64,000 bases of DNA, from assembly GCA_016215555.1 (NCBI GenBank), contig JACRJC010000018.1, forward strand, positions 78,054-142,053, given 5' to 3'. The notes under the pieces are model-generated. The model saw only the letters and a list, made by a program, of their open reading frames with translations, made no database searches and was not told where the DNA came from. Positions 1 through 9,473 of the stretch are shown piece by piece. Numbering within the stretch: position 1 is the first letter of the stretch; the number at the start of each line of letters is the position of its first letter. A program made the position numbers and the translations under genes. The DNA comes from Rhodospirillales bacterium. Lineage in GTDB: Bacteria > Pseudomonadota > Alphaproteobacteria > Rhodospirillales > WMHbin7.

Positions 1-995
1 CCGCGATGGGCGTTGATCTGGCGCTTGATCGAATGAATGTCCTGGATGGCGGCGAAATCGAGATTCTTGCGCCAGACGAAGGGGCGCAGGAATTTCAAGA
101 AGCCCTGGCCGGCTTGCTGGTCGCCGCCGACGGCGCGGGCCTTGATCATGGCCGCCCGTTCCCAATTTTGGCCGAAGGCCTCGTAATAGGTCTCGGCGGC
201 GGTAAGCGACATCGCCAGCGGCGTCGAGCCGGGATCGGGACGCAGGCGAAGATCGACGCGGAACACATAGCCGTCGCCGGTGCGTTCCTCCAGCATGCGC
301 ACCAGTTGGCGGGTCAGGCGGACCATGATGGCCCCAAGCCCGTCGCCGATTTGCCCGTGGCGGGTGGCGTCGTAAAGAACGATCAGATCGATATCGCTGG
401 AGTAATTGAGTTCATAAGCCCCCAGCTTGCCCATGCCGATGACGATGACGCCCGAATCGATCAGGGGCTGGGCGGGGTCGGGCAGCCGCAACTCGCCCGC
501 CTTATGGGCCTGGGCGAGCAGGAAGGACAAGGCCGCATCGACGGCCAGGGCCGCGAAATCTGACAGCGCCCGTGTCACTTGTCCCAGCGTCCAGGCCCCG
601 GTCAGGTCGGCAAGGGCGATCAGCAGGGCGGCCTGGCGCTTGGCGCGCCTCAAGGCGGCCATCAGCCCGTTCTGGTCGCCGATGGCCGGAAGTTTGGCCG
701 TCAAATCGCTCCAAAAGACGGCCCAGGCGGCGTCGGAGCCCGATTCGGCGAAGAAACGGACGGATTCGGGCTCTCGGAGGGCGGCCTGGGTTAGAAAGGG
801 CGAATGACCGAATAACAAGCCCAGCAAGGCCCGGCCCCCGGGATCTTGCGCCAGGGCGGTCATAAAGGCCTGAAGGCCCGGATCTTCGGTCTCGGCCGCC
901 GCTTCCGTCCAGCGTTCGTATCCCAGATTTAGTCTGTCCTGAGAAGCCGGTGGCGCTATTCGGTCAAGATCGGGTAAAAAGGAGAAATGCAGCAT
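1..995 (-). CDS. glnE: Glutamine synthetase adenylyltransferase, N-terminal part (runs off the window)
   Basis: GlnE adenylylates and deadenylylates glutamine synthetase in response to PII, so it sets nitrogen assimilation in the cytoplasm. About 331 codons are visible. The frame stays open from the ATG at 995 to the left edge, so the C-terminal half is missing only because the window ends. The conserved GlnE block ELNYSSDIDL, the nucleotidyltransferase active-site region of the first domain, is encoded near 375-410. It is preceded by VIGMGKLGAYE, a typical family sequence. A further family stretch, RPFVWRKNLDFAAI, lies near the left edge. The gene diverges from the AsmA-like gene, with fewer than 80 bp between their starts. 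The identification rests on the motifs and is firm. The exact start is less sure because no strong ribosome site is obvious. Confidence 0.93.
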   Translation of the reverse strand, partial: MLHFSFLPDLDRIAPPASQDRLNLGYERWTEAAAETEDPGLQAFMTALAQDPGGRALLGLLFGHSPFLTQAALREPESVRFFAESGSDAAWAVFWSDLTAKLPAIGDQNGLMAALRRAKRQAALLIALADLTGAWTLGQVTRALSDFAALAVDAALSFLLAQAHKAGELRLPDPAQPLIDSGVIVIGMGKLGAYELNYSSDIDLIVLYDATRHGQIGDGLGAIMVRLTRQLVRMLEERTGDGYVFRVDLRLRPDPGSTPLAMSLTAAETYYEAFGQNWERAAMIKARAVGGDQQAGQGFLKFLRPFVWRKNLDFAAIQDIHSIKRQINAHR

Positions 996-1072
996 TTTCA
1001 AACTTGTGATTTTCGCTCACACTGCGCCCTTCCTGCCGGGTGGTCAAGAGAAGTAGGGGAGGCGAAGCCGGC

Positions 1073-4000
1073 GTGATTCATCGCACGGTGCGAGGCATAT
1101 TCCAAGGCGTCGGGGCCCTTGCCCTGCTGTCTCTGATAGCCGTTCCCTTATTCGTCTGGCATTTGAGCGAGGGCCCGATCAGCGTGGCCTTCCTGACCCC
1201 CTATGTCGAGGACGCCCTGGCCGCGCCCGACAAAAGCTATACCGTGCAGTTGGACGACACCGTGCTGGGGCTGGACGAAAGCCGCTATCTGGACATCCGC
1301 GCCATCGGCGTGCATCTGGTCGGTTCGGGCGGGCAGACCCTGGCCAGCATTCCCGAGATCGGCATCACCCTAAGCCCCAGGGCGATGGTGCGGGGCGTGC
1401 TGGGCCTAAGGCGCGTCGCCATCCGCCGCCCGGTGCTGCGCCTGACCCGGGGAAGCGACGGCAAACTGGATTTGAGCTTCGGCGAGTCCGAGCAGATCCC
1501 CATCGAACCCGGCCAGGATGTGCCGGAAGATTCGCGCCAGCGCGACCTCATCGACGCCCTGCTGGAAGAATTGGCCGCCCCCCCCGATCCGTCGCGCACC
1601 TTCGGCCTGCTGTCCAGCCTGGTCATTCGCGAGGCCGACCTGACGCTGATCGACAAGCTGAACGACACGGTCTGGCATGCGTCCAGGGTCGATCTGGTGG
1701 TGATGCGCGACCAGAAGGGCATTTCCGGCAAGGGCGAGGCCGAGCTGGCGCTGGAAGGGGCAAGCCCGACGCTTGATCTTGGCATCCGCTATGAGAACGC
1801 CCTGCGCCAGTTGGAGGTCAATTTCGGATTCACAAGCCTGGCTCCTTCGCATCTGGCTCGCCTGATGCCCGAATTGCAGCCGCTGGTGGCCATCGATCTG
1901 CCGCTGGCCGGGCAGGTGAAGACCCAGTTCAATCTTGGCCTGGGAAAGCCCGAGCGCATCGAATTCGACGTCGCGGGCGGCGAGGGGCGCTTCTTGCTGC
2001 CCAAGCCGCTGTCGGGCGACACCAAGGTCGAATCCTTGAAGATGCGCGGCTCGGTCGTCAATCAAGGGGCCCGCTTCAATCTGGATGAATTGTCGCTCGG
2101 CCTGGGCGGGCCCAGCGTCACCGTCGGCGGCGTCGCCGACGGCTTGGGCGGCGAGATGGTCATTCAGGGCGAGGCCACGGTGCGCGACATGCCGACCGAC
2201 CGGCTGCACGAATTCTGGCCGGTGGGCCTGGCCAACGACGCCAGGAACTGGATCATGCCCAACCTGACGCGCGGCTTCACCAAGGAGGCGACGGCGCGCT
2301 TCACCCTGAGGGGCAGCGAGCAGACCGGCTTCAAGCTGGAATCGTTCTCCGGCGGCGGCGACACCGAAGGGGTGCTGGTCAATTATCTAAGCCCCATGCC
2401 CAAGGTCGAGAATGTCGCGGCCCATATGAGCTTCACCCCCAACTCCTATCACCTCGACATCAAAAGCGGCGACATCTTCGGGCTCAAGGTCAAGGGCGGG
2501 CGGCTGGACTTCACCAAGTTGGACGAAGAAGACCAGTACATGACCGTCAATCTCGACATCGACGGCCCGCTGTCCGACGCCTTGAAGCTGATCGACAGCA
2601 AGCCTTTCGGCTACGCCAAGGCGCTGGGTTTCGATCCCGAGCGCGCCCAGGGCCAGGCCAGCACGCATCTGTATCTGTATTTTCCGCTGCGCAAGGATCT
2701 GGCCGCCGAGGGCGTCAAGGTCGAGGCCAAGGCCAGAATCGAAAATCTGAACATGTCAAACGTGCTGATGGGGCTCGACATCACGGGCGGCGGCGCCGAT
2801 CTCAGGGTCGACAACAAAGGGCTCGATCTTTCGGGCAAGGTCCGATTGGCGGGCATGTTGGCCGATCTCGAATGGCGCGAGAATTTCATGCCCCAGTCCA
2901 CCTTCCGCAGCCGCTACCACTTGAAGGGAATGATGGACGAATCGGGCCGCGCCGCGCTGGGGCTCGACATGCCGCCCTTCACCAGGGAATGGATGGAAGG
3001 TCCGGTCGGCGTCGATGCCCTGGTGACGCTGCAGGCCAGCGGCCAGGGGAGCGCGCAGATCAAGGGCGACTTCACACCCACGAAACTGAATCTGATTCCG
3101 GCCGGCTACACCAAGGTGGCGGGCGAGCGCGCGGTCGGCGAGGCCAGCCTCTCCTTCAGCCGCAAGGGTTTGGGCGCCGTTCCGAAAATTCAAATCTCGG
3201 GCGACAAGATTCACGCCAGCGGCGCCGTGCAATTCGCCCATGACGGCGGGCCGCTCAGGCGGGTTTCGCTGTCGCGTCTGCATGCCGGGCGCACCGAAGC
3301 CGAGGGCGGACTTTCCGTCGATGCCAATGGCCGCATCCAGGTCGAGGTCAGGGGCGAGGCGCTGGACGCCAATCTGCTACTGGAAGACGACGGCCAGCCG
3401 CCCGACCGCAAGGCGCCGCCGATGACCGTGCAGGCCAATCTGAAGCGGCTGTGGATCAACGAGGACGGCGGGATCGACAACGCCCAGGCGGTGATGACGC
3501 GCACCGAAGGCTTATGGCGCAATCTGACCGTCGAGGGCATGGCGGGCGGCAAGCCTTTGCGCATTTCCATCACGCCCGAAGGGCCGTATCGCCGCCGCCT
3601 GTTCTTGAATTCGCAGGATGCCGGCGCCACCATTTCGGGGCTGGGCATTCTGGACAATGTGAAAAGCGGCAAGCTGGAGATCGCCGGCGTCTATGACGAC
3701 ACCAAACCGGAAACGCCGCTTGAAGGCATCGCCAAGGTGCAGGATTTCTACGTCGTGCGCGCCCCCATCCTGGCCCGCATCCTGACCGTGGCCGGCATCA
3801 CCGGCATTCTGGACGCCTTGAAGGGCGACGGCATCGGCTTCTCGCGCCTGGAAGCGCCCTTCATCCTCTCGCACGGCAAGTTGTATCTCAGCGAGGCCAG
3901 GACTTCGGGCGCCGCCCTGGGCGTGACCGCCAAGGGCAATATCGACATAACCAAGGATGTGTTCGACCTTGAAGGCACGCTGGTGCCCGCCTATGCCGTC

Positions 4001-4228
4001 AACAGCCTGTTGGGCAATATTCCGCTGGTCGGCAACATCTTTACCGGCGGCGCCAAGGGCGGCGGCATTTTCGCCTTCACCTATACGGTCAAAGGGCCGG
4101 CCGACAATCCCCATGTCAGCGTCAATCCGCTGGCGGCCCTGGCGCCCGGCTTTTTGCGCAACCTGTTCGGCATCTTCGACAAGGGGCCCAGCGACGCCCC
4201 GCCGCCGGTGGACGTCAAGAAGCCCTAA
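1073..4228 (+). CDS. AsmA-like/DUF3971 envelope protein
   Basis: This is a protein of about 1050 residues with one N-terminal membrane helix (roughly residues 10-32, rich in Ala/Leu/Val). A long beta-rich body follows, with the repeating pattern of the AsmA/YhdP (DUF3971) family. Its C-terminal part ([20 protein letters not shown], then [18 protein letters not shown]) resembles the AsmA-like C-terminal domain. Family members are inner-membrane-anchored periplasmic proteins thought to move phospholipid to the outer membrane. That role is known for the family and inferred here. A GTG at 1040 also opens the frame. I prefer the GTG at 1073 because GGGGAGG (1056-1062) sits 10 bases upstream. The gene converges on tyrS, and the two stop codons overlap by 4 bases. 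Confidence 0.85.
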   Translation: MIHRTVRGIFQGVGALALLSLIAVPLFVWHLSEGPISVAFLTPYVEDALAAPDKSYTVQLDDTVLGLDESRYLDIRAIGVHLVGSGGQTLASIPEIGITLSPRAMVRGVLGLRRVAIRRPVLRLTRGSDGKLDLSFGESEQIPIEPGQDVPEDSRQRDLIDALLEELAAPPDPSRTFGLLSSLVIREADLTLIDKLNDTVWHASRVDLVVMRDQKGISGKGEAELALEGASPTLDLGIRYENALRQLEVNFGFTSLAPSHLARLMPELQPLVAIDLPLAGQVKTQFNLGLGKPERIEFDVAGGEGRFLLPKPLSGDTKVESLKMRGSVVNQGARFNLDELSLGLGGPSVTVGGVADGLGGEMVIQGEATVRDMPTDRLHEFWPVGLANDARNWIMPNLTRGFTKEATARFTLRGSEQTGFKLESFSGGGDTEGVLVNYLSPMPKVENVAAHMSFTPNSYHLDIKSGDIFGLKVKGGRLDFTKLDEEDQYMTVNLDIDGPLSDALKLIDSKPFGYAKALGFDPERAQGQASTHLYLYFPLRKDLAAEGVKVEAKARIENLNMSNVLMGLDITGGGADLRVDNKGLDLSGKVRLAGMLADLEWRENFMPQSTFRSRYHLKGMMDESGRAALGLDMPPFTREWMEGPVGVDALVTLQASGQGSAQIKGDFTPTKLNLIPAGYTKVAGERAVGEASLSFSRKGLGAVPKIQISGDKIHASGAVQFAHDGGPLRRVSLSRLHAGRTEAEGGLSVDANGRIQVEVRGEALDANLLLEDDGQPPDRKAPPMTVQANLKRLWINEDGGIDNAQAVMTRTEGLWRNLTVEGMAGGKPLRISITPEGPYRRRLFLNSQDAGATISGLGILDNVKSGKLEIAGVYDDTKPETPLEGIAKVQDFYVVRAPILARILTVAGITGILDALKGDGIGFSRLEAPFILSHGKLYLSEARTSGAALGVTAKGNIDITKDVFDLEGTLVPAYAVNSLLGNIPLVGNIFTGGAKGGGIFAFTYTVKGPADNPHVSVNPLAALAPGFLRNLFGIFDKGPSDAPPPVDVKKP

Positions 4229-5463
4229 CCCGCCTTCTGAATCAGCACATGCTTTTTCTTGCCCGCCGACAGTTTGACGGGGCCATTCGCCACATCGGCG
4301 GGCGAGAGTTTGGCCATTTCGTCGCCGACCGCAGCGTCGTTCAAGCGCACGCCGCCGCCCTTGATCAGGCGCCGGGCCTCGCCGTTCGAAGCCGCCAGAC
4401 CGGCTCGGACCAAGAGCGCATAGACCGTTTCCTCGCTGGAAAGGACGATGCTGGGCAGATCGCCGTCCAGCGTCCCTTCCTCGAAGGTCTTGCGCGCCGT
4501 CTCGGCGGCCAGGGCGGCGGCTTCCTGGCCGTGGGCCATGCGGGTGGCCTCATTGGCCAGGATCTTCTTGGCCTCGTTGATGCCGGCCCCGGAAGCGGCT
4601 TCCAGCTTCTGAATCTCGCTCTCGGACAGTTCGGTGAACAGGCGCAGGAAGCGCCCGACATCGGCATCCTCGGTGTTGCGCCAGTACTGCCAGTAATCAT
4701 AGGGCGAGCACATGTCGGGATTCAACCACACCGCCCCCGCCGCCGTCTTGCCCATCTTGGCGCCCGACGAGGTGGTCAGCAGCGGCGTGGTCAGGCCGAA
4801 CAATTCCTGGTTGGCGGCCCGCCGGCCCAACTCGACGCCGTTGACGATATTGCCCCACTGGTCGGAACCGCCCATCTGCAGCGCGCATTTGCAATGCCTG
4901 GCCAGTTCGACGAAATCGTAGGCCTGCAGGATCATGTAGTTGAATTCAAGGAAGGTCAGCGGCTGCTCGCGCTCAAGGCGCAACTTCACGGAATCGAAGG
5001 TCATCATGCGGTTGATGGTGAAATGGCGTCCGTAATCGCGCAGGAAGGCGATATAGGAAAGCTGATCCAGCCAGTCGGCGTTGTTGACCATCACGGCGTC
5101 GGTGGGGCCGTCGCCGAATTGCAAGAAGCGCGAGAACACGGTCTTGATGCCGGCCATGTTGGCGGCAATGTCGGCGTCGGTCAAAAGCTTGCGTGATTCA
5201 TCCTTGCCCGAAGGATCGCCCACCTTGGTGGTGCCGCCGCCCATCAGCACGATCGGCTTGTGCCCCGATTTTTGCAGCAGCCTGAGCAGCATGATCGAGA
5301 CCAGACTGCCCACATGCAGGCTGGGAGCCGTGCAGTCGAAGCCGATATAGGCCGGCACCACGCCCGAGCGCAGACGGCTGTCCAGACCGGCCTCGTCCGT
5401 GCATTGATGGACAAAACCGCGGACCTTGGCGTTTTTCAGGAAATCCGAGCTGGTCTGGGTCAT
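4225..5463 (-). CDS. tyrS: Tyrosyl-tRNA synthetase
   Basis: This 412-residue class I aminoacyl-tRNA synthetase charges tRNA-Tyr. The HIGH-type motif is HVGSL at residues 50-54. The tyrosine pocket motif [10 protein letters not shown] lies at 196-205, and the KMSKS-type loop is KMGKT at 236-240. The C-terminal 70 residues ([20 protein letters not shown]) form an S4-like RNA-binding domain. Length and motif order fit the bacterial TyrS family. The promoter must lie in or beyond the structured element at 5497-5811, which separates this gene from anmK. In many proteobacteria tyrS neighbours anmK, which supports both calls. Confidence 0.97.
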   Translation of the reverse strand: MTQTSSDFLKNAKVRGFVHQCTDEAGLDSRLRSGVVPAYIGFDCTAPSLHVGSLVSIMLLRLLQKSGHKPIVLMGGGTTKVGDPSGKDESRKLLTDADIAANMAGIKTVFSRFLQFGDGPTDAVMVNNADWLDQLSYIAFLRDYGRHFTINRMMTFDSVKLRLEREQPLTFLEFNYMILQAYDFVELARHCKCALQMGGSDQWGNIVNGVELGRRAANQELFGLTTPLLTTSSGAKMGKTAAGAVWLNPDMCSPYDYWQYWRNTEDADVGRFLRLFTELSESEIQKLEAASGAGINEAKKILANEATRMAHGQEAAALAAETARKTFEEGTLDGDLPSIVLSSEETVYALLVRAGLAASNGEARRLIKGGGVRLNDAAVGDEMAKLSPADVANGPVKLSAGKKKHVLIQKAG

Positions 5464-5496
5464 GACTGTGCTATCCTTGGCAAGAAGGCGGGTTTC

Positions 5497-5811
5497 CTAG
5501 GGTCAAGACTCATTAACCCCGCGAGACGCGCTCTTGAAGAAAATGGCCGAATGAAAGGAAAAACGCGATGAGCGTATCGGGAATACGGTCGAGTGTTTTG
5601 ACGCATCAGTCGGCCATTTTCTTCAGAGCCCGCAGGGACGCGGCGATTTTGTTGCCGGAATGCGTTGCTTGCCCCTTGTGGACATCCAGTCCACTGTCCC
5701 GCTGGAAGCGGGCCAACAAAGGTTGGCCGACAAAGTCGGCGGGTCAAGCGCCTGTTCCAGCAACAAAATCCCCTGCGTCGCGTCCGTGGCGTTAATGGGT
5801 CTTGACCCTAG
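5497..5811. repeat. MITE-like multi-hairpin element with terminal inverted repeats
   Basis: The 315 bp between the tyrS and anmK starts form a nested set of inverted repeats. The outer arms (5497-5530 and 5780-5811) both begin with CTAGGGTCAAGAC and contain CATTAAC. They pair over about 33 bp, with two positions that would be G-U pairs in RNA. Inside is a perfect 16-bp stem (5535-5550 with 5610-5625). A second long stem (about 5643-5657 with 5756-5770, core GATTTTGTTGC) carries four consecutive perfect small hairpins. These are GTGGAC/GTCCAC (5678-5694), CCCGCT/AGCGGG (5698-5712), GGCCAAC/GTTGGCC (5711-5728) and GCCGAC/GTCGGC (about 5727-5740). The CTAG at each tip looks like the 4-bp target of IS5-type insertion. 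No transposase is present. I infer a non-autonomous mobile repeat. A structured RNA or tyrS leader is the alternative. Confidence 0.75.
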
Positions 5812-5836
5812 CATATCGGGGCGAAAGGGACAACGG

Positions 5837-6898
5837 ATGTGGGCGCTAGGCTTGATGAGCGGCACCAGCATGGACGGCATCGACGCCGCCCTGATCGAGA
5901 CCGACGGGGTCGAGGTCACGGCCAGCGGTCCCACGGCGACCTTGCCCTATGACGAGCCCTTCCGCGAACGTTTGCGCGATATTCTGGGCCTGCCCGATCC
6001 GCCTTTGGACCTGACCCGCGATTTGACGCTGCTGCATGCCCAGGCCGTGAAAATCCTTCTCGATGAGGCGGGTATCCGCCCCGGCCTGATCGGTTTCCAT
6101 GGCCATACGGTGCTGCACCGGCCCGAGGAACGAAAGACCCTGCAGATCGGAGATGGCCAGTTGCTGGCCGATTTGACCGGCATCGATGTGGTGGCCGATT
6201 TCCGCTCCCGCGATGTGGCGGCAGGCGGGCAGGGGGCGCCCTTGGTGCCGATTTACCACGCCGCTTTGGCCCGGGGTCACGAAAAACCGCTGGCCGTCCT
6301 CAATATCGGCGGCGTCGCCAACGTCACCTATATCGGCCTCCATGACGGGCTGCTGGCCTTCGACACCGGCCCCGGCAATGCTCTGCTGGACGATTGGATG
6401 CTGGCCATGACCGGCTATCCGATCGATCTCGACGGCAAGCTGGCCTTGGAAGGTCAGGTGGACGAGGATGCTGTGTCGTCCTTCCTGAACCATTCCTGGT
6501 TTTCCGCGCGCCCCCCAAAATCGCTCGACCGCGACGAATTCGCCATGCTGGCCAAGGGGTTGATGGGGGGGCTGGGGCCCGCCGACGGCGCCGCCACCTT
6601 GTGCGCCTTCACCACCGGGGCCGTCCTGCGGGTGGTGGAGTTCCTGCCCCGCCAGCCCAAACGCTGGCTGGTGACGGGCGGCGGGCGCAAGAATCCGGTG
6701 ATGATGGAGGGTTTGCGCCGAGGCTTGGGCGTGCCGGTCGATGCCGTCGAGGCCGAGGGCTGGAAGGGCGACGCCCTGGAAGCCCAGGCCTTCGCCTATC
6801 TGGCGGCGCGCCATCTGGCGGGACTGCCGATTTCCTTCCCCAGCACCACCGGCGTACCCGAACCGATGACCGGCGGGCGGTTGTTCAAGGCGGGGTAA
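5837..6898 (+). CDS. anmK: Anhydro-N-acetylmuramic acid kinase
   Basis: AnmK phosphorylates 1,6-anhydro-MurNAc with ring opening during cell-wall recycling in the cytoplasm. The 353-residue product starts MWALGLMSGTSMDGID, whose GTSMDGID stretch is the ATP-binding signature of the family. It continues with FHGHTVLHRPEE, DFRSRDVAAGGQGAPLVP and NIGGVANVTYI, all characteristic AnmK blocks. The frame is open from 5660, but the upstream part lies inside the hairpin element and has no family match. The ATG at 5837, with AAAGGGA 10 bases upstream, gives the usual length. It sits immediately downstream of the MITE-like element and diverges from tyrS. Confidence 0.95.
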   Translation: MWALGLMSGTSMDGIDAALIETDGVEVTASGPTATLPYDEPFRERLRDILGLPDPPLDLTRDLTLLHAQAVKILLDEAGIRPGLIGFHGHTVLHRPEERKTLQIGDGQLLADLTGIDVVADFRSRDVAAGGQGAPLVPIYHAALARGHEKPLAVLNIGGVANVTYIGLHDGLLAFDTGPGNALLDDWMLAMTGYPIDLDGKLALEGQVDEDAVSSFLNHSWFSARPPKSLDRDEFAMLAKGLMGGLGPADGAATLCAFTTGAVLRVVEFLPRQPKRWLVTGGGRKNPVMMEGLRRGLGVPVDAVEAEGWKGDALEAQAFAYLAARHLAGLPISFPSTTGVPEPMTGGRLFKAG

Positions 6899-7008
6899 GG
6901 TTTATACGATGTTGCATCAATCGTTATCGGTTCTGCGCCTTGGCGAAAGGACCGACAAATCGAAAGGGGCGAATTAGTTAACAAAGGTATATGGGGGAGT
7001 GCGCCGCG

Positions 7009-7842
7009 ATGTCCATTTTGAGAAGACAGTATTGGTTGTGGGTAACCCGACAAGAATTTTTTCAGAATCTTAAGGTTGGTTTTGACCCCAAAGATTGGTG
7101 GACGTGTAGCAAAGACACCAAAGAAGGGGACTTGATTTTCCTTTGGAGGACACGCCCAAGAAGCGACATAGGTCTTCTGCTCAGGGCCGAGTCCGATGCC
7201 GCCCCGCAACTTGACGTGGCTGTCCCAACCGAAGGTTGGAAATATTGCTGCAAATACCGCGTTCTTTGCGAATTCGACAATCCAATAACGATTGCAGATT
7301 TGAAAAACCATCCACGACTGGCCGATTGGGGAGCGCTCCGCTCCGGTTTTCGAAGGGCATCATTCCGCGTTGATCCTAGCGACTGGATGCGCCTGTGCAA
7401 GCTGGCAATCAAGAAAAACCAAGGCTTTGAGAAAGTCCTTAATAGGGCCGAGCGCAGCGCTTCACGAAGAAAAATAACTTTGGAAGAGCATATCGAGGAC
7501 GCGCTTCAGAAAAATCCTGGACTACTGCGAAAAATCGGATTTGACGCAAAATTTGAGCAGCGGCAGGTCGTTTGCCAGGAGGCCAATGGCCGCATTGACA
7601 TGCTGTTCTGGGAGAAAAAGAAGAAGGCCTGGCTTGTCGTCGAGTTAAAGAATGTTCGTGCCGATAGCGATACGTTCGGGCAGATCAGCCGCTATGTCGG
7701 CTGGGTCAAAAAATACCTAGCAAAACGAACATCTGTTATTGGCTTGGTCATCAGCAGAGGTGCCGACAATTCATTCACAATGGCGACGGAAACCAACAAG
7801 ATGATTCGGCAATGCGATCTTGCCGATCTGGGATTAAACTGA
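7009..7842 (+). CDS. EVE-like domain plus NucS-like nuclease domain protein, putative defence nuclease
   Basis: This 277-residue two-domain protein appears to combine a sensor and a nuclease. Residues 1-140 look like an EVE/PUA-type domain: it opens with YWLWVTRQEFF, then WWTCSKDTKEGDLIFLWRT, and has basic and aromatic residues spaced as in modified-base readers. Residues about 155-270 match the NucS/DUF91-type PD-(D/E)xK nuclease pattern. They have HIEDALQKNPGLL, then GRIDMLFWEK (catalytic Asp), LVVELKNV (Glu and Lys of the ExK) and GQISRYVGWVKKYL. The fusion suggests cleavage of DNA carrying modified bases, but that is inference. Base composition is clearly more AT-rich than the neighbours, suggesting acquisition. 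I chose the ATG at 7009 because GGGGGAG lies 9 bases upstream; an ATG at 6991 is also possible. Confidence 0.7.
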   Translation: MSILRRQYWLWVTRQEFFQNLKVGFDPKDWWTCSKDTKEGDLIFLWRTRPRSDIGLLLRAESDAAPQLDVAVPTEGWKYCCKYRVLCEFDNPITIADLKNHPRLADWGALRSGFRRASFRVDPSDWMRLCKLAIKKNQGFEKVLNRAERSASRRKITLEEHIEDALQKNPGLLRKIGFDAKFEQRQVVCQEANGRIDMLFWEKKKKAWLVVELKNVRADSDTFGQISRYVGWVKKYLAKRTSVIGLVISRGADNSFTMATETNKMIRQCDLADLGLN

Positions 7843-7857
7843 TCGTGAGTCCTCGCC

Positions 7858-8181
7858 TTACGCCGCGATGCGCAGGCGGCCTTTGGCGCGTTTGGAGGGC
7901 GTGATTTTCAGTTCGACATCCTGGCCGAGGTCGCTCAACGCCGTCAGCAACCGGTCGGTCGAGAATTTCGAAATCTTGCCGTTCAGCAGCGCCGACACGC
8001 GGGGTTGATCCATGCCCATCAATTCCGCCGCCTTGGCCTGGGTTAGGCGGCGCGCCTTGATGATCTCGGCGATTTTGCCAAGCAAATCCGCCCGCAGCAC
8101 CAGATCGTCGGCATCGGGCAGCCCCAGTCCGTGAAAGGCGCTTTTATCCGTGTAGGTCACGGCTTCCTTTGCTTTTGCCAT
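7858..8181 (-). CDS. XRE-family antitoxin (HigA-like)
   Basis: This 107-residue cytoplasmic DNA-binding protein has a single helix-turn-helix around residues 46-78 (RLTQAKAAELMGMDQPRVS). The C-terminal extension is of the type seen in antitoxins paired with Gp49/HigB toxins. It overlaps the upstream toxin frame by 25 bases (8157-8181), so the two are co-translated. In this family the antitoxin neutralises the RNase toxin and represses the operon through an upstream palindrome, and one is present at 8402-8439. The toxin partner here is internally deleted, so this protein may now act only as a repressor or as an antidote to related toxins elsewhere (inference). The basic tail (TPSKRAKGRLRIA) is typical. 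Confidence 0.85.
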   Translation of the reverse strand: MAKAKEAVTYTDKSAFHGLGLPDADDLVLRADLLGKIAEIIKARRLTQAKAAELMGMDQPRVSALLNGKISKFSTDRLLTALSDLGQDVELKITPSKRAKGRLRIAA

Positions 8182-8393
8182 TGGGCATACTCCTCTTCAG
8201 CCAAATTCAAGCGGGCCCTGATCTTGTCGATTTCCTGCCTTGGGGTCGCTATGCCGCGTTTCGACTTTTTCTGAAAAGCATGTTTGCCGCCCATTTGCGC
8301 CAGGAAAAGCGCATGACCGATTTCCCTGATGGCGCCCTCAGGAAAGGAAAGCAGAGCGTCCCTGGCGCTGCCGATCCAGCCGATGGGTTTCAT
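8157..8393 (-). pseudogene. HigB/Gp49-family toxin with internal in-frame deletion
   Basis: The 78-residue product begins like a phage-derived Gp49/HigB toxin (MKPIGWIGSARDALLSFPEG, then ALFLAQMGGKH). It ends like one too (AFQKKSKRGIATPRQEID, then KIRARLNLAEEEY). Family members of about 110 residues carry roughly 35-40 residues between these blocks, which hold the central beta strands and most catalytic residues. The third HigB in this window (60977-61303) keeps that middle part. Here GGKH joins directly to AFQKK in frame, so the RNase core is missing. I call it an inactivated toxin. A sequencing or assembly deletion is possible. The start ATG at 8393 follows a good -10 box by only 8 bases. 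Confidence 0.75.
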
Positions 8394-8401
8394 CGGCTGT
8401 G

Positions 8402-8439
8402 ATTATAGCTGTTTTGACATATGTCCGTAAAGCTATAAT
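8402..8439 (-). promoter_or_regulatory. Promoter and operator of the HigBA-type pair
   Basis: Read on the minus strand, TTTACG (8431-8426) and TATAAT (8407-8402) are separated by 18 bases. The spacer contains the perfect palindrome GACATATGTC (8416-8425). The whole is framed by the inverted arms ATTATAGCT (8402-8410) and AGCTATAAT (8431-8439). This is the expected layout for autoregulation by the XRE antitoxin. The toxin ATG at 8393 lies 8 bases after the -10 box, so the transcript would be leaderless or nearly so. Confidence 0.65.
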
Positions 8440-8445
8440 TGCGCC

Positions 8446-9465
8446 TTACTTCTTCTTCTGCGCATCCTTGACCGCCTGTTCAAAGGCGGCCAGCCAGGAC
8501 AGACCCTCGGCATCCAGCTTTTCGCCGATCAATTGGGCCATGGCCGGTTGGGCGATCTTGCGAAAGGCCTCGATCTCCTTGTCGGAAGGCTGGAAGACGT
8601 TCATGCGGGCCTTCATCGCCGACAGAGCGCTTTCATGCGTGGCCGAGGCCAGGGCCCGGCTGGCCTCGATTCCCTTCCTGGCCGCCTCGGACACGAAGCG
8701 GCGCTCGTCGTCCGATAGCGACTGCAAAAACGCCTCGTTCGCCGTCCAGACATAGGGGGTGTAGATGTGGTTGGTGATGGTCGCGAATTTCTGCACCTCG
8801 TCCAATTTTCCGAAGCGCACGATGCTGACCGGATTCATCTGGCCGTCGGCCAGGCCGCCGCGCAAGGCGGCGTAAAGCTCGTTCCAGGCGATGCCGACCG
8901 GTTCGGCGCCCAAGCTTTTGACGAAGGATTTGTGGCTATCGACGCCCATGACCCTAAGACGCAGCCCTTTCATGTCGTCAGGCGCTCGCACCGGGCGCTT
9001 CGAATTGGTGACGATGAAGAAACCGCCGGTATCGCCGAAGCCCAGCACCCGCAATCCGCTTTTCGCCGCGATGTCGACCCCGAATTTTTGCCCGAAGGGC
9101 CCGTCGAAAAGGGCGTAGGTTTCCTTCAGATCGCGAAAGGCGAAGGGAAAATCGAGGACGCCGATCAGGGGATAGATTTTCGCAATGCCGCCCACCGAGG
9201 AGATGGCGGATTGGATCACGCCCTTTTGCACCAGCCCGACCACCTGGGCGTCGCCGCCCAACTGGCCCTCGGGAAAGATTTCGACCCGGATGGCGCCCGC
9301 CGATCTGGCCTCCAATTCGCGCTTGAAGGCGACGGCCATGGCGGCGGTGGGATTGTCGGCCTGGTCGTTCTTGTTCAAATGGGCGAGATACAGAATTTTG
9401 GGATCGGCGGCCTGGGCCGCGAAGAAGGGCGCAAGGGCAAGGAAAAGAGCGAGAAGGATCCGCAT
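8446..9465 (-). CDS. TRAP-type (DctP family) periplasmic solute-binding protein
   Basis: This 339-residue secreted binding protein has an N-terminal signal peptide (MRILLALFLALAPFFAAQA, cleavage likely before ADPK). A DctP fold follows. Visible family features include FPEGQLGGDAQVVGLVQKG, the DFPFAF segment and GLRLRVMGVDSHKSFVKSLG with the substrate-contacting arginine. PVGIAWNELYAALRGGLADGQMNP is a classic DctP block. Such proteins normally feed organic acids to DctQM permeases, but no permease gene lies nearby. Instead the gene starts 8 bases downstream of a membrane cyclase on the same strand, so the two are very likely one operon. A sensory rather than transport role is therefore plausible. 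The ligand cannot be told from sequence. Confidence 0.9.
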   Translation of the reverse strand: MRILLALFLALAPFFAAQAADPKILYLAHLNKNDQADNPTAAMAVAFKRELEARSAGAIRVEIFPEGQLGGDAQVVGLVQKGVIQSAISSVGGIAKIYPLIGVLDFPFAFRDLKETYALFDGPFGQKFGVDIAAKSGLRVLGFGDTGGFFIVTNSKRPVRAPDDMKGLRLRVMGVDSHKSFVKSLGAEPVGIAWNELYAALRGGLADGQMNPVSIVRFGKLDEVQKFATITNHIYTPYVWTANEAFLQSLSDDERRFVSEAARKGIEASRALASATHESALSAMKARMNVFQPSDKEIEAFRKIAQPAMAQLIGEKLDAEGLSWLAAFEQAVKDAQKKK

Positions 9466-9473
9466 GGCCGCCT

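Noticed and set aside
5460..5934. Short minus-strand open frames across the hairpin element, considered as a small transposase or peptide
   Set aside because: They have no motif, no ribosome site and follow the palindromes. The structure explains the region better.
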